Shown here piece by piece: positions 7,684 through 16,008 of a stretch of 39,483 bases of DNA; the first letter of the stretch is position 1, and each line of letters starts with the position of its first letter. The position numbers and the translations under genes were made by a program. The notes under the pieces were generated by a model. The model made no database searches, was not told the DNA's origin, and was given only the letters and a program-made list of their open reading frames with translations. This stretch comes from a virus: positions 1 through 39,483 of IMG/VR virus record IMGVR_UViG_3300042946_001699, one strand, 5' to 3'.

Positions 7684-7922
7684 CAGCCCGGTTCGCTGCT
7701 CAGTTCGGAGACATCGGTCGCCATCCCTTCGAGGATCGACTCGCGCATGCCAGGGATCGAGACCAGATGCAGGGTCTCCTGGATGGCGCGCCAGTCGTCC
7801 TGGGACAGCAGCACGGCGTTGCTGCGCTTGCCGGTGATCTGCACCGGCTCGTGGGACTGCCCCACCTCGTCGATCAGGGCGTAGAGCCGCTTGCGGGCCT
7901 CTGTGGCAGACACGGTGGTCAT
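7680..7922 (-). CDS. yefM: YefM/Phd-family antitoxin
   Basis: This 80-residue protein begins MTTVSATEARKRLYALIDEV and continues EPVQITGKRSNAVLLSQDDW, the textbook Phd/YefM N-terminal DNA-binding fold. Its C-terminal acidic tail would wrap and inhibit YoeB. It should also autoregulate the pair together with the toxin. It starts 22 bases after the helicase stop, so the operon may be read through from the helicase promoter. Confidence 0.92.
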   Translation of the reverse strand: MTTVSATEARKRLYALIDEVGQSHEPVQITGKRSNAVLLSQDDWRAIQETLHLVSIPGMRESILEGMATDVSELSSEPGW

Positions 7923-7943
7923 GACATGGCCTTCACCCGTACG

Positions 7944-9395
7944 TCAAAGCGTACTGCTGTTTGCCTTGTTGTGCTGCCTTGCAGCCCACACATGCCTGGC
8001 CCAGCCGGACTTGTAGCCGCGTTCCTGCTCTCGCTCCAGCAGCTGCTCGAAGGTGCGGCAGCCGGCTGCCGGGTGCGTACGGCGTGGCCGGGCCTGCTGG
8101 AGCTGGGGGCGGTGCCGATCCGACCCGCTGATCTCGACCAGTTCACCCTCAAGCAGTTGGAGCCCACGGCGCTGCTCATCGCGGTCCTCTGCAAGAAACA
8201 GGTGGCCGCAGTCGGGGCAGACCTGTGCGGCACTGGGGCAGCTGCAGAAGCAGACTGGGCAGTCCTTGATCGGAATCGAGACGCCCTCCCGGCGGCGGCG
8301 GCCAGCCAGGTTCCACGCGCGCTCATCGGTGGGCAGGCCATGGCGATGGGCATTGCCGACGTGATCGAGGATCACCGCCTCCTGCTTGCCCTGTGCGGGA
8401 CGCAGGGCCCGGCCGACCATCTGCAGATAGAGCGACAAGGAAGCGGTTGGGCGCATCAGGATCGCGCCGCCCACTGAGGGGATGTCGGTGCCCTCGGAAA
8501 TGATCATGCAGCTGGTGAGCACCTCCACCTCCCCGGTGCCGAGCCCGGCGATCAAGCGTTTGCGCTCCTCTGCTGACGTGCCGCCGCTCACTGACGCGGC
8601 CCTGATCCCCGCAGCGCGGAAGGCGCGAGCCATCTGTTCGGCGTGCTCGATCGTGCAGCAAAAGCAGATGGCCGTGCCGGGGTGCAGCCGGCGGCGGTAG
8701 TGCGACACCGCATCACCGATCGCGGCCCGATCCCCGAAGGCGCGCGCCGCCTGCTCCAAGTCGTACTCGCCCATCCGCTGGTGGAGTTCGGGACCCTGCC
8801 CCTTGCTGTTCCTGGCACCTGGCCAGGAGAAGACCTTGGGTCTGGCCAGCCAGCCCTGCTCCACCAGCCAGGCCGCAGAGGGCCCCAGCACCAGGGCTTC
8901 GAAAAAGCCGCCGGCCTCTACGCCCAACCCTTTGCCATCGAGGCGTTCGGGCGTGGCGGTCTTGCCGATCAGATGCGCCTCTGGCCAGGTGTTGATGATC
9001 CGGCCCCAGATGTTGCCTGCCACCAGGTGATGGGCCTCGTCCTGAATGATCAGATCCGGCGCTGACAGCTGCCCCAGCCGCCGGGCCACGGTCTGCACCG
9101 AGCCAACCGCCACCTGCCGGCCCTGCAGCCGGTGGCCGGGGGCGACCACATCGGGCTCGAGCCCCCAGGCCCGAACGGTGCCCATTAGCTGCTCGATCAG
9201 CTCGGCCCGGTGGGCCAGCACCAGCACCTTCCTGCCCTTGAGGGCAGCGCCGCGGGCGATGGCGCCGATGGTCTGGCCTTTGCCCGCGCCGGTGGGCATG
9301 ACGGCACAGACCCGCCGGTGGACCTTGAGGGCCGCTCGGAGATCGGCCAGCAACTGCAGCTGGTAGTCACGCAGAACGATTGACGGCATTGGCAC
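7944..9395 (-). CDS. Superfamily 2 DEAD/DEAH-type helicase with zinc-binding tail
   Basis: This 483-residue protein has the N-terminal motif RDYQLQLLADLR, Walker A MPTGAGKGQT (33-42), the DEAH box (119-122, QDEAHH), TATPER (146-151) and motif VI QMVGRALRP. A Cys cluster (CPVCFCSCPSAAQVCPDCGH) at about 370-390 would bind zinc, and a basic C-terminal region follows. The layout is that of phage SF2 helicases that unwind recombination or replication intermediates, paired here with VRR-NUC, ERF-like and SSB-like genes downstream. An alternative start lies two codons in (MPSIVLRD). It is the first gene of the minus-strand early operon. Confidence 0.92.
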   Translation of the reverse strand: MPMPSIVLRDYQLQLLADLRAALKVHRRVCAVMPTGAGKGQTIGAIARGAALKGRKVLVLAHRAELIEQLMGTVRAWGLEPDVVAPGHRLQGRQVAVGSVQTVARRLGQLSAPDLIIQDEAHHLVAGNIWGRIINTWPEAHLIGKTATPERLDGKGLGVEAGGFFEALVLGPSAAWLVEQGWLARPKVFSWPGARNSKGQGPELHQRMGEYDLEQAARAFGDRAAIGDAVSHYRRRLHPGTAICFCCTIEHAEQMARAFRAAGIRAASVSGGTSAEERKRLIAGLGTGEVEVLTSCMIISEGTDIPSVGGAILMRPTASLSLYLQMVGRALRPAQGKQEAVILDHVGNAHRHGLPTDERAWNLAGRRRREGVSIPIKDCPVCFCSCPSAAQVCPDCGHLFLAEDRDEQRRGLQLLEGELVEISGSDRHRPQLQQARPRRTHPAAGCRTFEQLLEREQERGYKSGWARHVWAARQHNKANSSTL

Positions 9396-9452
9396 CAGAT
9401 CGAGCGGGACGACTGCTAGCCGCTCATCTTCCTTGGCTCAGGCTAGCGAGGC
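9396..9452. promoter_or_regulatory. Divergent promoter region with two GCTAGC sites
   Basis: The 57 bases between the divergent helicase and RHH genes must hold promoters for both the minus-strand operon and the plus-strand replication genes. Two identical palindromes GCTAGC (9415-9420 and 9442-9447) sit 27 bp apart, centre to centre. They are plausible half-sites for the RHH protein encoded immediately downstream. No strong -10/-35 boxes stand out. Confidence 0.4.
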
Positions 9453-9698
9453 ATGGCCAAAGCTATTAGGCTGCAGATCACGAGCAATGGCCTGATGCCC
9501 GACTACGCCCTGCCGGTGAGTGTCTCGATCACCCAGCAGCAACTCGCCTGGCTGGATGCCCGCAGGCGTCACGGCTCCCTCAGTCGCTCGGCGGCACTGC
9601 GGCAGGTTCTGGATGCCGCCATGGACCGCGAACTCCTGCTGGACAGACCGGATCGGGCATCACCGAATCCCGCCGCGACCTCAACCGCGAGCAGGTGA
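9453..9698 (+). CDS. Ribbon-helix-helix-like regulator
   Basis: This 81-residue protein has a strand-helix-helix pattern PVSVSITQQQLAWLDARRRH followed by SLSRSAALRQVLDAAMDREL, as in CopG/Arc-type DNA-binding proteins. Such proteins bind short palindromes as dimers. It sits at the divergent promoter (two GCTAGC sites just upstream) and 10 bases before the primase gene, so it may control both directions. The tail is Ser/Ala/Pro-rich. Confidence 0.7.
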   Translation: MAKAIRLQITSNGLMPDYALPVSVSITQQQLAWLDARRRHGSLSRSAALRQVLDAAMDRELLLDRPDRASPNPAATSTASR

Positions 9699-9708
9699 GC
9701 CGGAACCC

Positions 9709-12336
9709 ATGGCCTCTGATGCCATTACTGCGGCCCGTGGCCGCTGGCCGGAGATCCTGGCTGCCCTGGCGGGACTGAGCGGCGAGCAGCTCAGCAATCG
9801 CCATCAGCCCTGCCCGCTCTGCGGCGGGACGGATCGCTACCGCTTTGACGACAAGGACGGCAGTGGCTCCTGGTTCTGCAACCAGTGCGGCGGCAAGGAC
9901 CAGCGCGGCGGCGCTGGCTCCGGCATCGACCTGCTGCTGCGCCGGCAGGGCTGGAGCTTTGTGGAGGCCGCCCGGCAGGTGGAGGCCTTCCTTGGCCTGG
10001 TGCCTGATCACCAGGACACCCGTGCCGATAGGGGCACCAGTCGAAACGGCAAGCCCTGGCGGATGCCTGACAAACCTCCCGCCGATGCCCAGCCACCGCC
10101 GTTGAACCGCGGGGCCACCGCCCAGTGGGCCTACCGCAATGGGTCCGGGGAAGTGCTGTTCTGGATCCAGCGGATCCGGCTGCGCAGCGGCGGCAAAGCC
10201 TTCCTGCATCGCGTCTGGCTGGATGGGGACTGGCATCGCCCCAGCCGCCGCGACGCCTTCAGCTGCGACTGGCCCACTCCCAGGCCGCTCTACGGACTGC
10301 CGGATCTGCTGCAGCGCCCCAACGCTCCGGTGCTGGTGGTGGAAGGGGAGGGCACCGCCGATGCGGCTGCACGCCTGTTCCCGCAGCACGTGGTGCTCAC
10401 TTGGGCCAATGGGGCTAAGGCGATCGCCAAGGCGGACTGGACGCCTCTGGCCGGCCGCTCGGTGACGCTCTGGCCCGATGCCGATGCCGCGGGCCTGGAA
10501 GCCATGCAGAGCCTGGCCGCCCTGCTGCACCCGCTCGACTGCCAGCTGCAACTGGTGGCCCTGCCGGCGGACTTGCCCCAGGGCTGGGACCTAGCCGATG
10601 CCGACTGGACACCCCAGCAGGCCGCCCGACAGCTGGCGAAAGCAGCCCAGCCATGGAGCCCCGCCGACGCGGGTGCTGCTGGCGATGACGCTGGTGCTCC
10701 GCCAGTGACAGCGCCTGCTGCACCCCCAAACCCGGGCACGCCTTTTCAGTGCCTTGGCTACGACGCGGACGCGAACTTCTATCAACCTGGCAGCACCGGT
10801 CAGGTGATCCGCCTGCCCCGGGGTTGCCACACCGCCACCCACCTGGTGGCCTTGGCACCACTGGAGTACTGGGAGAGCCTCTACCCCAGCCGGACCGGTG
10901 TGAACTGGCCGGCGGCAGCCAGTGATCTGCACAAGAGCTCGGCCGCGATGGGGATCTTTGCGGTGGAGCGCATCCGCGGCCGCGGGGCCTGGTGGGATGA
11001 GGGCCGCACAGTGCTGCACCTCGGTGATCGCTTGATCACCCCCGAGGGGGAGCACCCGATCACCAAACCCTTCCGCTCGCGGCACATCTACCAACGCCTC
11101 AAGCGCCTGGAGGGGCCCTGCGGCGTTGAGCCCCTGACCGTGCAAGAAGCAGGTGTGATCGTGGGCATCGCCAACCGCTTTCGCTGGGAGGTGCCGGCCT
11201 CCGGCACCCTGCTCCTGGGCTGGGTGGTGCTGGCTCCGATCTGCGGAGCCCTGCGCTGGCGCCCCCATCTCTGGCTGACAGCGGGTGCCGGCTCAGGCAA
11301 GAGCCAGATCCTCGATCGCTTCGTGGCGCCGCTACTCGGCGATTTGAGCCTGGTGGTGGTTGGCGCGACCACAGAAGCCGGCCTGCGCCAGACCATCTGC
11401 TGCGACGCCGTGCCGGTGGTCTTCGATGAGGCGGAGAGCAACGAGAAGGGCGACCAGCAACGGATGCAGGCGATCCTGTCGCTGGCGCGGGTGGCCAGCA
11501 GCGAGAGCAGCGCCGAGATGCTCAAAGGTTCCCCCAGCGGCGATGTGAGCCGCTACCGGGTGCGCTCGATGTTCCTGATGTCATCGATTGCCACGGCCCT
11601 CAAGCAGGGGGCCGACAAGAGCCGCTTCGCGCAGCTGACCCTGCGCAGCCCCACCGAGATGGGCAAGGAGGAACGCGAGGTGCACTGGCAGAGCCTTGAT
11701 CGCGATCTCGAACGCCACATCACTCCAGAGGTGGCGCGGCGTTTGATCGCCCGCACCGTCTCGCTGATCCCGGTGATTCGCCAGTCGGTCGTGGTCTTCT
11801 CCGCTGCTGCGGCAAGGCACTTCGACTCCCAGCGCCTGGGGGATCAGTACGGCACCTTGATGGCCGGAGCCTGGTCGCTGCTCAGTGATGCGGTGCCCAC
11901 CCAGGAGGAGGCGGAGCACTGCATCGCCTGCCACGACTGGGAGAGCTACAGCCAGAGCACCGAAGTGCCGGATGAGGCCCGCTGCATTCAGACGATCCTG
12001 CAGCGCCAGGTGCGAGTGGAGACCGACGACAAACCCGTCACCCGCACGATCGGCGAGCTGGTGGAGCTGGCGGCTTGCCACAGCAGTTGCATCGACGTGA
12101 GCCCGGGTTTGGCGGCCCAGACCCTTGGGCGCCATGGCCTGCGGGTGGATCAGGACCGGCTGCTGGTGAGCAACACCGCCAAGGCGATTGAGCAGTTTCT
12201 TGCTGATACCGCCTGGCAGAACAGCTGGCCCGTGGTGCTGCTGCGCCTGGCCGGTGCGCAACGGGCCGGACCGGTGCGCTTCTGTGGCGCCGGCATGGTC
12301 AGCCGTGCGGTCGCCATTCCCCTGGGCGAGCTGTAA
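9709..12336 (+). CDS. Primase-helicase (zinc finger, TOPRIM, AAA-like ATPase)
   Basis: This 875-residue protein begins with a CHC2-like zinc domain: Cys35/Cys38 in CPLCGGTDRYRFDD and Cys57/Cys60 in WFCNQCGGKD. A TOPRIM core follows at about 200-270 (VLVVEGEGTADAA, then LWPDADAAG). The C-terminal half holds a DUF927-like helicase part with Walker A LTAGAGSGKSQILD (about 523-536) and a Walker B-like VVFDEAESNEKG. It would prime and unwind element DNA, as P4-alpha-type proteins do. I chose ATG 9709, ten bases after the RHH stop, over an in-frame start at 9520 that would overlap the RHH gene. No DNA polymerase accompanies it, so host replicase is presumably used. Confidence 0.88.
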   Translation: MASDAITAARGRWPEILAALAGLSGEQLSNRHQPCPLCGGTDRYRFDDKDGSGSWFCNQCGGKDQRGGAGSGIDLLLRRQGWSFVEAARQVEAFLGLVPDHQDTRADRGTSRNGKPWRMPDKPPADAQPPPLNRGATAQWAYRNGSGEVLFWIQRIRLRSGGKAFLHRVWLDGDWHRPSRRDAFSCDWPTPRPLYGLPDLLQRPNAPVLVVEGEGTADAAARLFPQHVVLTWANGAKAIAKADWTPLAGRSVTLWPDADAAGLEAMQSLAALLHPLDCQLQLVALPADLPQGWDLADADWTPQQAARQLAKAAQPWSPADAGAAGDDAGAPPVTAPAAPPNPGTPFQCLGYDADANFYQPGSTGQVIRLPRGCHTATHLVALAPLEYWESLYPSRTGVNWPAAASDLHKSSAAMGIFAVERIRGRGAWWDEGRTVLHLGDRLITPEGEHPITKPFRSRHIYQRLKRLEGPCGVEPLTVQEAGVIVGIANRFRWEVPASGTLLLGWVVLAPICGALRWRPHLWLTAGAGSGKSQILDRFVAPLLGDLSLVVVGATTEAGLRQTICCDAVPVVFDEAESNEKGDQQRMQAILSLARVASSESSAEMLKGSPSGDVSRYRVRSMFLMSSIATALKQGADKSRFAQLTLRSPTEMGKEEREVHWQSLDRDLERHITPEVARRLIARTVSLIPVIRQSVVVFSAAAARHFDSQRLGDQYGTLMAGAWSLLSDAVPTQEEAEHCIACHDWESYSQSTEVPDEARCIQTILQRQVRVETDDKPVTRTIGELVELAACHSSCIDVSPGLAAQTLGRHGLRVDQDRLLVSNTAKAIEQFLADTAWQNSWPVVLLRLAGAQRAGPVRFCGAGMVSRAVAIPLGEL

Positions 12337-12546
12337 CGAACAGCCGTCACAAACGGGCCAGACATAACAGCAGCGGTAACGCCCAGATCAACTGCCACGC
12401 AATCGATCTGGGCCGCTGTAACGATGTAACGCTACAGGGATCCGATAGAGCCCCCTATGAATTCAACGACACATGCACACCCTCCGAATCAGCCCCTGCT
12501 GCTTGCTAAAGCCTCTATCTCTGAAAAAGGGTTACAGCGTTACAGC
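12330..12546. repeat. Cluster of GCTGTAAC/GTTACAGC octamers (possible operator or origin)
   Basis: Four exact octamers lie within 217 bases: GCTGTAAC at 12330-12337 and 12415-12422, and its inverse GTTACAGC at 12531-12538 and 12539-12546 (tandem). Near copies are GCGGTAAC (12373-12380) and GATGTAAC (12423-12430). The pair 12415-12430 and 12531-12546 is a 16-bp inverted repeat with one mismatch. The first copy overlaps the primase stop codon. Iterated short repeats between a primase and a nuclease gene suggest a replication origin or an operator. Confidence 0.6.
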
Positions 12547-12623
12547 CACCCCTAGAAGCTCCTGGCGGCAAGCCCTCTCGGCTGTGACGCCCATCGTCAC
12601 GCCGCGTCACAACTGAAACGGTC
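12337..12623. other. Non-coding gap after the primase gene
   Basis: This 287-base interval is AT-richer than its surroundings and has no convincing reading frame. It contains the octamer cluster, plus TGACG/CGTCA-type repeats near its end (12582-12610). It ends 14 bases after the last of these, at the nuclease ATG. Confidence 0.6.
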
Positions 12624-13316
12624 ATGGTCACCACCACCTCCACCTGGCTTGATCCCATCCCCGGCCTCTCGCGGGATGAGGAGGCCCATCGCTACTGGCT
12701 GGGCGATCACCTGTTTCCTGTGTCGATCACCGGCGTGCTGGCCCATGGCCTCAGCGAGACCGCCAAACGGGCGATCGAGGCGAAGCGGCCGATCTGGGAG
12801 CCGCGCGGCACCACGGTGCATGCCGCTCTGGAGCACTACAGCCAGGCCCGCTTCTTGGTAGGCAAGAGCGCCAGCGAGGCCCTGCTGGATGCCGAAGCCA
12901 TGCCAGGGCATCACCAGTACCGGGACTGGATCCTGCCGCTGCTGCAGCTGCCGCTCTGGGATGAGGTGGAGGTGATCGCCAGCGAACGGCTCACCTGCTG
13001 CCTCACCCGCAACGTGGCTGGTGCCTTCGATGGGGCGTATGTCTCACCGGCACTGAGCGAACGCCATGGCCAGCCGGTGCGGGTGCTCTACGACCTCAAG
13101 ACGCTCTCAGCCCATGGCCGGCCCTATTCCACCGCCGCCCAGCTGGGCGGCTACATGGTGCTCGAGGCCGCCCAGGGGAACCACTACGAGCTGGGCCAGA
13201 CGATCTGGAGCAAGCCCGGCGAGGCGTTCACCAGCACCTTTTACAGCCGTGAGCAGTGCCTGGCGGCCTGGGCGGCGGCCTGGAGCCGTTACTGCCTGAG
13301 CCACCGCCCTTTCTGA
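12624..13316 (+). CDS. PD-(D/E)XK exonuclease, RecB/Cas4-like phage type
   Basis: This 230-residue protein shows the full active-site pattern. Glu121 lies in IASERLTCCL, Asp136 in GAFDGAYV, Asp157-x-Lys159 in VLYDLKTL, and the QxxxY helix is Gln173/Tyr177 (AAQLGGYMV). The N-terminal part (SITGVLAHGLS, then GTTVHAALEHY) matches phage PDDEXK_1-type nucleases that resect DNA ends for recombination. It would supply single strands to the ERF-like and SSB-like proteins of the divergent operon. The start is the only ATG near the N-terminal homology. Confidence 0.88.
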   Translation: MVTTTSTWLDPIPGLSRDEEAHRYWLGDHLFPVSITGVLAHGLSETAKRAIEAKRPIWEPRGTTVHAALEHYSQARFLVGKSASEALLDAEAMPGHHQYRDWILPLLQLPLWDEVEVIASERLTCCLTRNVAGAFDGAYVSPALSERHGQPVRVLYDLKTLSAHGRPYSTAAQLGGYMVLEAAQGNHYELGQTIWSKPGEAFTSTFYSREQCLAAWAAAWSRYCLSHRPF

Positions 13317-13420
13317 TCACCCAGACATCCGCGAGGCATGTCGGGACATTGGCTCGTGATGCAGAGCCGCTAGATTGAGAAGGCTCGGAGTTGTCCGGGT
13401 CAATGATCTAGTGCTCTCTG

Positions 13421-13795
13421 ATGGCGGACCTCCTGCTCGCTGCTGCTCCACCTGCGTCCCCCGCAGATGCGGCTGATCTCGATGCCCTGCTGGATGCCGT
13501 CACCGCGATCAAGGCCCGGCAGAAGCAGCTGGAGCAGCAACTGGAGCCCCTGCTGGAAGCCCTCAACGCGGCAATGGCCGCCGGCCAGCTGGATCCAGCC
13601 TTCTCCCACAACGACTGGGCCTTTGCCCACAGCCCCGGGCGGCTGAGCTACGACTTCCCGCCGGTGGTGCAACAGATCGAGCAGCAGCTCAAGGCCGCCA
13701 AGGACAGCGCGATCCAGCAGGGCAGCGCCACCGAAAAGCGCGGCAAACCCTTCTGGACCATCCGTGCACCCAAAACGCCGGCACTGCCGTTCTGA
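13421..13795 (+). CDS. Hypothetical coiled-coil protein before terminase
   Basis: This 124-residue protein has a Gln/Leu-rich coiled coil at about 20-52 (AVTAIKARQKQLEQQLEPLL). After it come an aromatic patch (FSHNDWAFAHSPGRLSYDF), a second helix, and a basic end (KRGKPFWTIRAPKTPALPF). I recognise no family. It ends four bases before the small terminase gene and is probably co-transcribed with it. A role in DNA binding or packaging is possible by position only. Confidence 0.7.
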   Translation: MADLLLAAAPPASPADAADLDALLDAVTAIKARQKQLEQQLEPLLEALNAAMAAGQLDPAFSHNDWAFAHSPGRLSYDFPPVVQQIEQQLKAAKDSAIQQGSATEKRGKPFWTIRAPKTPALPF

Positions 13796-13799
13796 GCCC

Positions 13800-14336
13800 A
13801 TGCCGCAGCACTCCCGCCCAAGCAGCGCCGCTGATCCGGTGGAAGAGCTGCGCTCTGCAGCCAGCGCAGAAGACGACAACGGCCAGCCGCTGTATGAGCC
13901 CACCGACCCCGCCCGACCGATCGGCCATGCCAACCCCCCGCGCCGCACGAGGGGACTGCTCATGCAGCCACCCCCTCGGCCCTCGCGTTTGGAGGTGGAG
14001 CGGCGTGTGGCAGAAGCGCAGCTTTGGATCGCCCAGCGCATTCCGCTGGCGCTGATCGCCGAAAAAGCTCGTGAAAGCTGGGGGGTGAAGAACACCCAGA
14101 CGATCAATCGCTACCTCAACCTGGCCCGCGAGCGGATGGTGGAGGAGCTGATCTCCGACCGGCGCCGCCACCAGGCCGAGCAGATCTTTGCCCTCAATGA
14201 CTGCGCCCGCCGGGCCATGGATGCTGAGCAGTTCTCAGCTGCAGTGGGTGCCTTCCGGGTGATCGCCGAGATCGGCGGGCTGCTGCGGGCGCCGATCAAA
14301 CCCCCCGAACCCCAAGGGGGCGGGGCCAGAAGTTGA
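13800..14336 (+). CDS. terS: Terminase small subunit-like protein
   Basis: This 178-residue protein has a disordered Pro/Ser-rich N-terminus (about 1-55). A helix-turn-helix region follows (about 60-110: RRVAEAQLWIAQRIPLALIA, then SWGVKNTQTINRYLNLARER). A helical oligomerisation part at about 115-165 includes AEQFSAAVGAFRVIAEIGGL, a pattern common in phage small terminases. It would recognise the packaging site and hand DNA to TerL. ATG 13800 follows the previous stop by four bases. Its stop overlaps the TerL start (TGATG). Confidence 0.72.
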   Translation: MPQHSRPSSAADPVEELRSAASAEDDNGQPLYEPTDPARPIGHANPPRRTRGLLMQPPPRPSRLEVERRVAEAQLWIAQRIPLALIAEKARESWGVKNTQTINRYLNLARERMVEELISDRRRHQAEQIFALNDCARRAMDAEQFSAAVGAFRVIAEIGGLLRAPIKPPEPQGGGARS

Positions 14337-15988
14337 TGGCCGGCCTGCTTCTCGATCCGGCTAGCGACCGCTGGGCCGACTGGGGCCTGCTGGATGTTCC
14401 TGACCCCTGCCGCCAGCAGAACGGCCCCCAGGTCCAGCAGGCCTTCCGTGATTTCATCGTGGCCGCTTATCCCGGCTACGCCTTCCACACCTGGGCCGAG
14501 CGCCTGATCGCCCTGCTGCAGCGCGTGGCCGATGGCGAGCTCAACCGCCTGATCGTCTGCTGCCCCCCGCGGCTGGGCAAATCACTACTGGTGTCCAAGC
14601 TGTTCCCGGCCTACTGGGTGAGCCGCTACCCCACACGCTTCTGCGCCATCGCCTCGTATTCGGCCGAGCTGGCCTATGCCCATAGCCGGGAAGCCAGGCA
14701 CTACTACCGCGCCGTCGGCCATCCCCTCTCCAAGGACTCCACTGCCGTGGGCAACTGGCTGACGCCCGAGCGCGGTGGCTGCATTGCTGCCGGTGTGCGC
14801 GGGCCGTTCACCGGCAAGGGCTACGCGCTGGGGATCATCGATGACCCCTACAAGGGTCCAGAAGACGCCAATTCCGCCGGCCAACGTCAGAAGCTGATCG
14901 AGTGGTTCCAGTCCGTCTGGCTCACCCGCGCTGAACCGGCCCCACAGGGGCCGGCCCCTGTGGGGCCCTCGCGATGGGGTTTTGCAGGCGCGGCCCAGGT
15001 GGTGGTGCTGACCCGCTGGCACCAAGACGACCTGATCGGCTGGCTGTTGGAGCAGGAGAGCGGCGAGGCCCCGCAGCGCTGGCAGGTGCTGAACCTGCCG
15101 GCCATTGCTGAACTGCCCCAGCAGCAGATCAAGTTCCCGGCCACCTGCACCATCGAGCCGGACTGGCGCCAGCCCGGTGAGCCGCTCTGCCCCGATCGGT
15201 TCCCGCTGGTGGAGCTGGAGCAGATCCGCATCCGCGCCGGTAGTTACTGGTGGAACGCGCTGTACCAGCAGCGCCCCTCGCCGGCAGAGGGCCTGCTGTT
15301 CCAACGCGTATGGATCCGCACCACAGCGGGCACCCCTGCTCCAGACGGCCGGGCGGCGCAACGGCCCTTTGCGGCGGTGGTGCTCAGTTGTGATCTGAGT
15401 TTCAAGGGGGGAGCGGAGAACGACTACTGCGGCTTCTGCCTGCTCGGCCTCCTGCCGGATCCGGAGGCCCGCCACCCGGCTGCCCAGGCCAGGGCAAGGG
15501 GTGAACAGCTCCACCCCAGTGCCGCCCGGGTGCGCTCACCGGCCGAACTGCAGGAAGGCGTTGTCCACCGGATCGAGGTGATCTGGAGCCAGCACCACCG
15601 GCTCGACCTGCCGGGGGTGGTCAACTTCCTCGGCCAGACCCTGGCATCGCTGGGCCAGGGCTTGAGTCCTGATGCAGTGCTGGTGGAGGACGCCGCCAAT
15701 GGCCCGGCCGTCTGCCAGTTGCTGCAGCGCCAGATTCCTGGCCTGATTGCTGTGCGGCCCACCGGTAGCAAGTTGAGCCGGGCCCATGCCATCGCCCCGC
15801 TGCTGGAGGCTGGCCAGCTGGCTTTTCGCAGCGGCAACGACGCCCTGATCAGCGAGTTGCTGGGTTTTCCCAACGGAGCCCATGACGACCTGGTGGATGC
15901 CTTCTGCCAGGGCGTGATCTGGGTGCAGACCCAGCACTGGCGCAGCCAGGGCAAGGCCACGCCCCGGCCGCTGCTGTTCTCCCGCTGA
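14336..15988 (+). CDS. terL: Terminase large subunit (packaging ATPase-nuclease)
   Basis: This 550-residue protein has a Walker A-like motif CCPPRLGKSLLVSKLFPAYW (about 80-99) and Walker B LGIIDDPYKGPEDANSAGQR. The coupling motif VVVLTRWHQDDLIGWL is present, as is a C-terminal RNase H-like nuclease: Asp in VLSCDLSFKG, the VEDAANG motif, and Asp in GAHDDLVDAFCQG. It pumps and cuts DNA at the portal. A TTG lies one codon upstream, but ATG 14336 overlaps the small-subunit stop and is preferred. Residues about 200-211 (PAPQGPAPVGPS) are encoded by a 30-bp perfect palindrome and look like an insertion between two conserved motifs. Confidence 0.93.
   Translation: MAGLLLDPASDRWADWGLLDVPDPCRQQNGPQVQQAFRDFIVAAYPGYAFHTWAERLIALLQRVADGELNRLIVCCPPRLGKSLLVSKLFPAYWVSRYPTRFCAIASYSAELAYAHSREARHYYRAVGHPLSKDSTAVGNWLTPERGGCIAAGVRGPFTGKGYALGIIDDPYKGPEDANSAGQRQKLIEWFQSVWLTRAEPAPQGPAPVGPSRWGFAGAAQVVVLTRWHQDDLIGWLLEQESGEAPQRWQVLNLPAIAELPQQQIKFPATCTIEPDWRQPGEPLCPDRFPLVELEQIRIRAGSYWWNALYQQRPSPAEGLLFQRVWIRTTAGTPAPDGRAAQRPFAAVVLSCDLSFKGGAENDYCGFCLLGLLPDPEARHPAAQARARGEQLHPSAARVRSPAELQEGVVHRIEVIWSQHHRLDLPGVVNFLGQTLASLGQGLSPDAVLVEDAANGPAVCQLLQRQIPGLIAVRPTGSKLSRAHAIAPLLEAGQLAFRSGNDALISELLGFPNGAHDDLVDAFCQGVIWVQTQHWRSQGKATPRPLLFSR
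14938..14967. repeat. 30-bp perfect palindrome inside terL
   Basis: GGCCCCACAGGGGCC (14938-14952) is followed directly by its exact reverse complement (14953-14967). The frame stays open through it, reading Pro/Gly/Ala-rich residues between the GIIDDP and TRWH motifs. A palindrome this long is unlikely by chance. It may be a small palindromic insertion element or a functional site such as a packaging signal. Confidence 0.85.
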
Positions 15989-16008
15989 GGGACATCCCCC
16001 CATTTCTG

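Noticed and set aside
9520-9708. Longer primase start at 9520
   Set aside because: It would overlap the RHH gene in another frame, and the zinc domain begins after ATG 9709.
13317-13420. Possible extra gene between the nuclease and the coiled-coil protein
   Set aside because: Only 104 bases with no start plus ribosome-site combination; I see nothing in it beyond a likely leader for the next gene.
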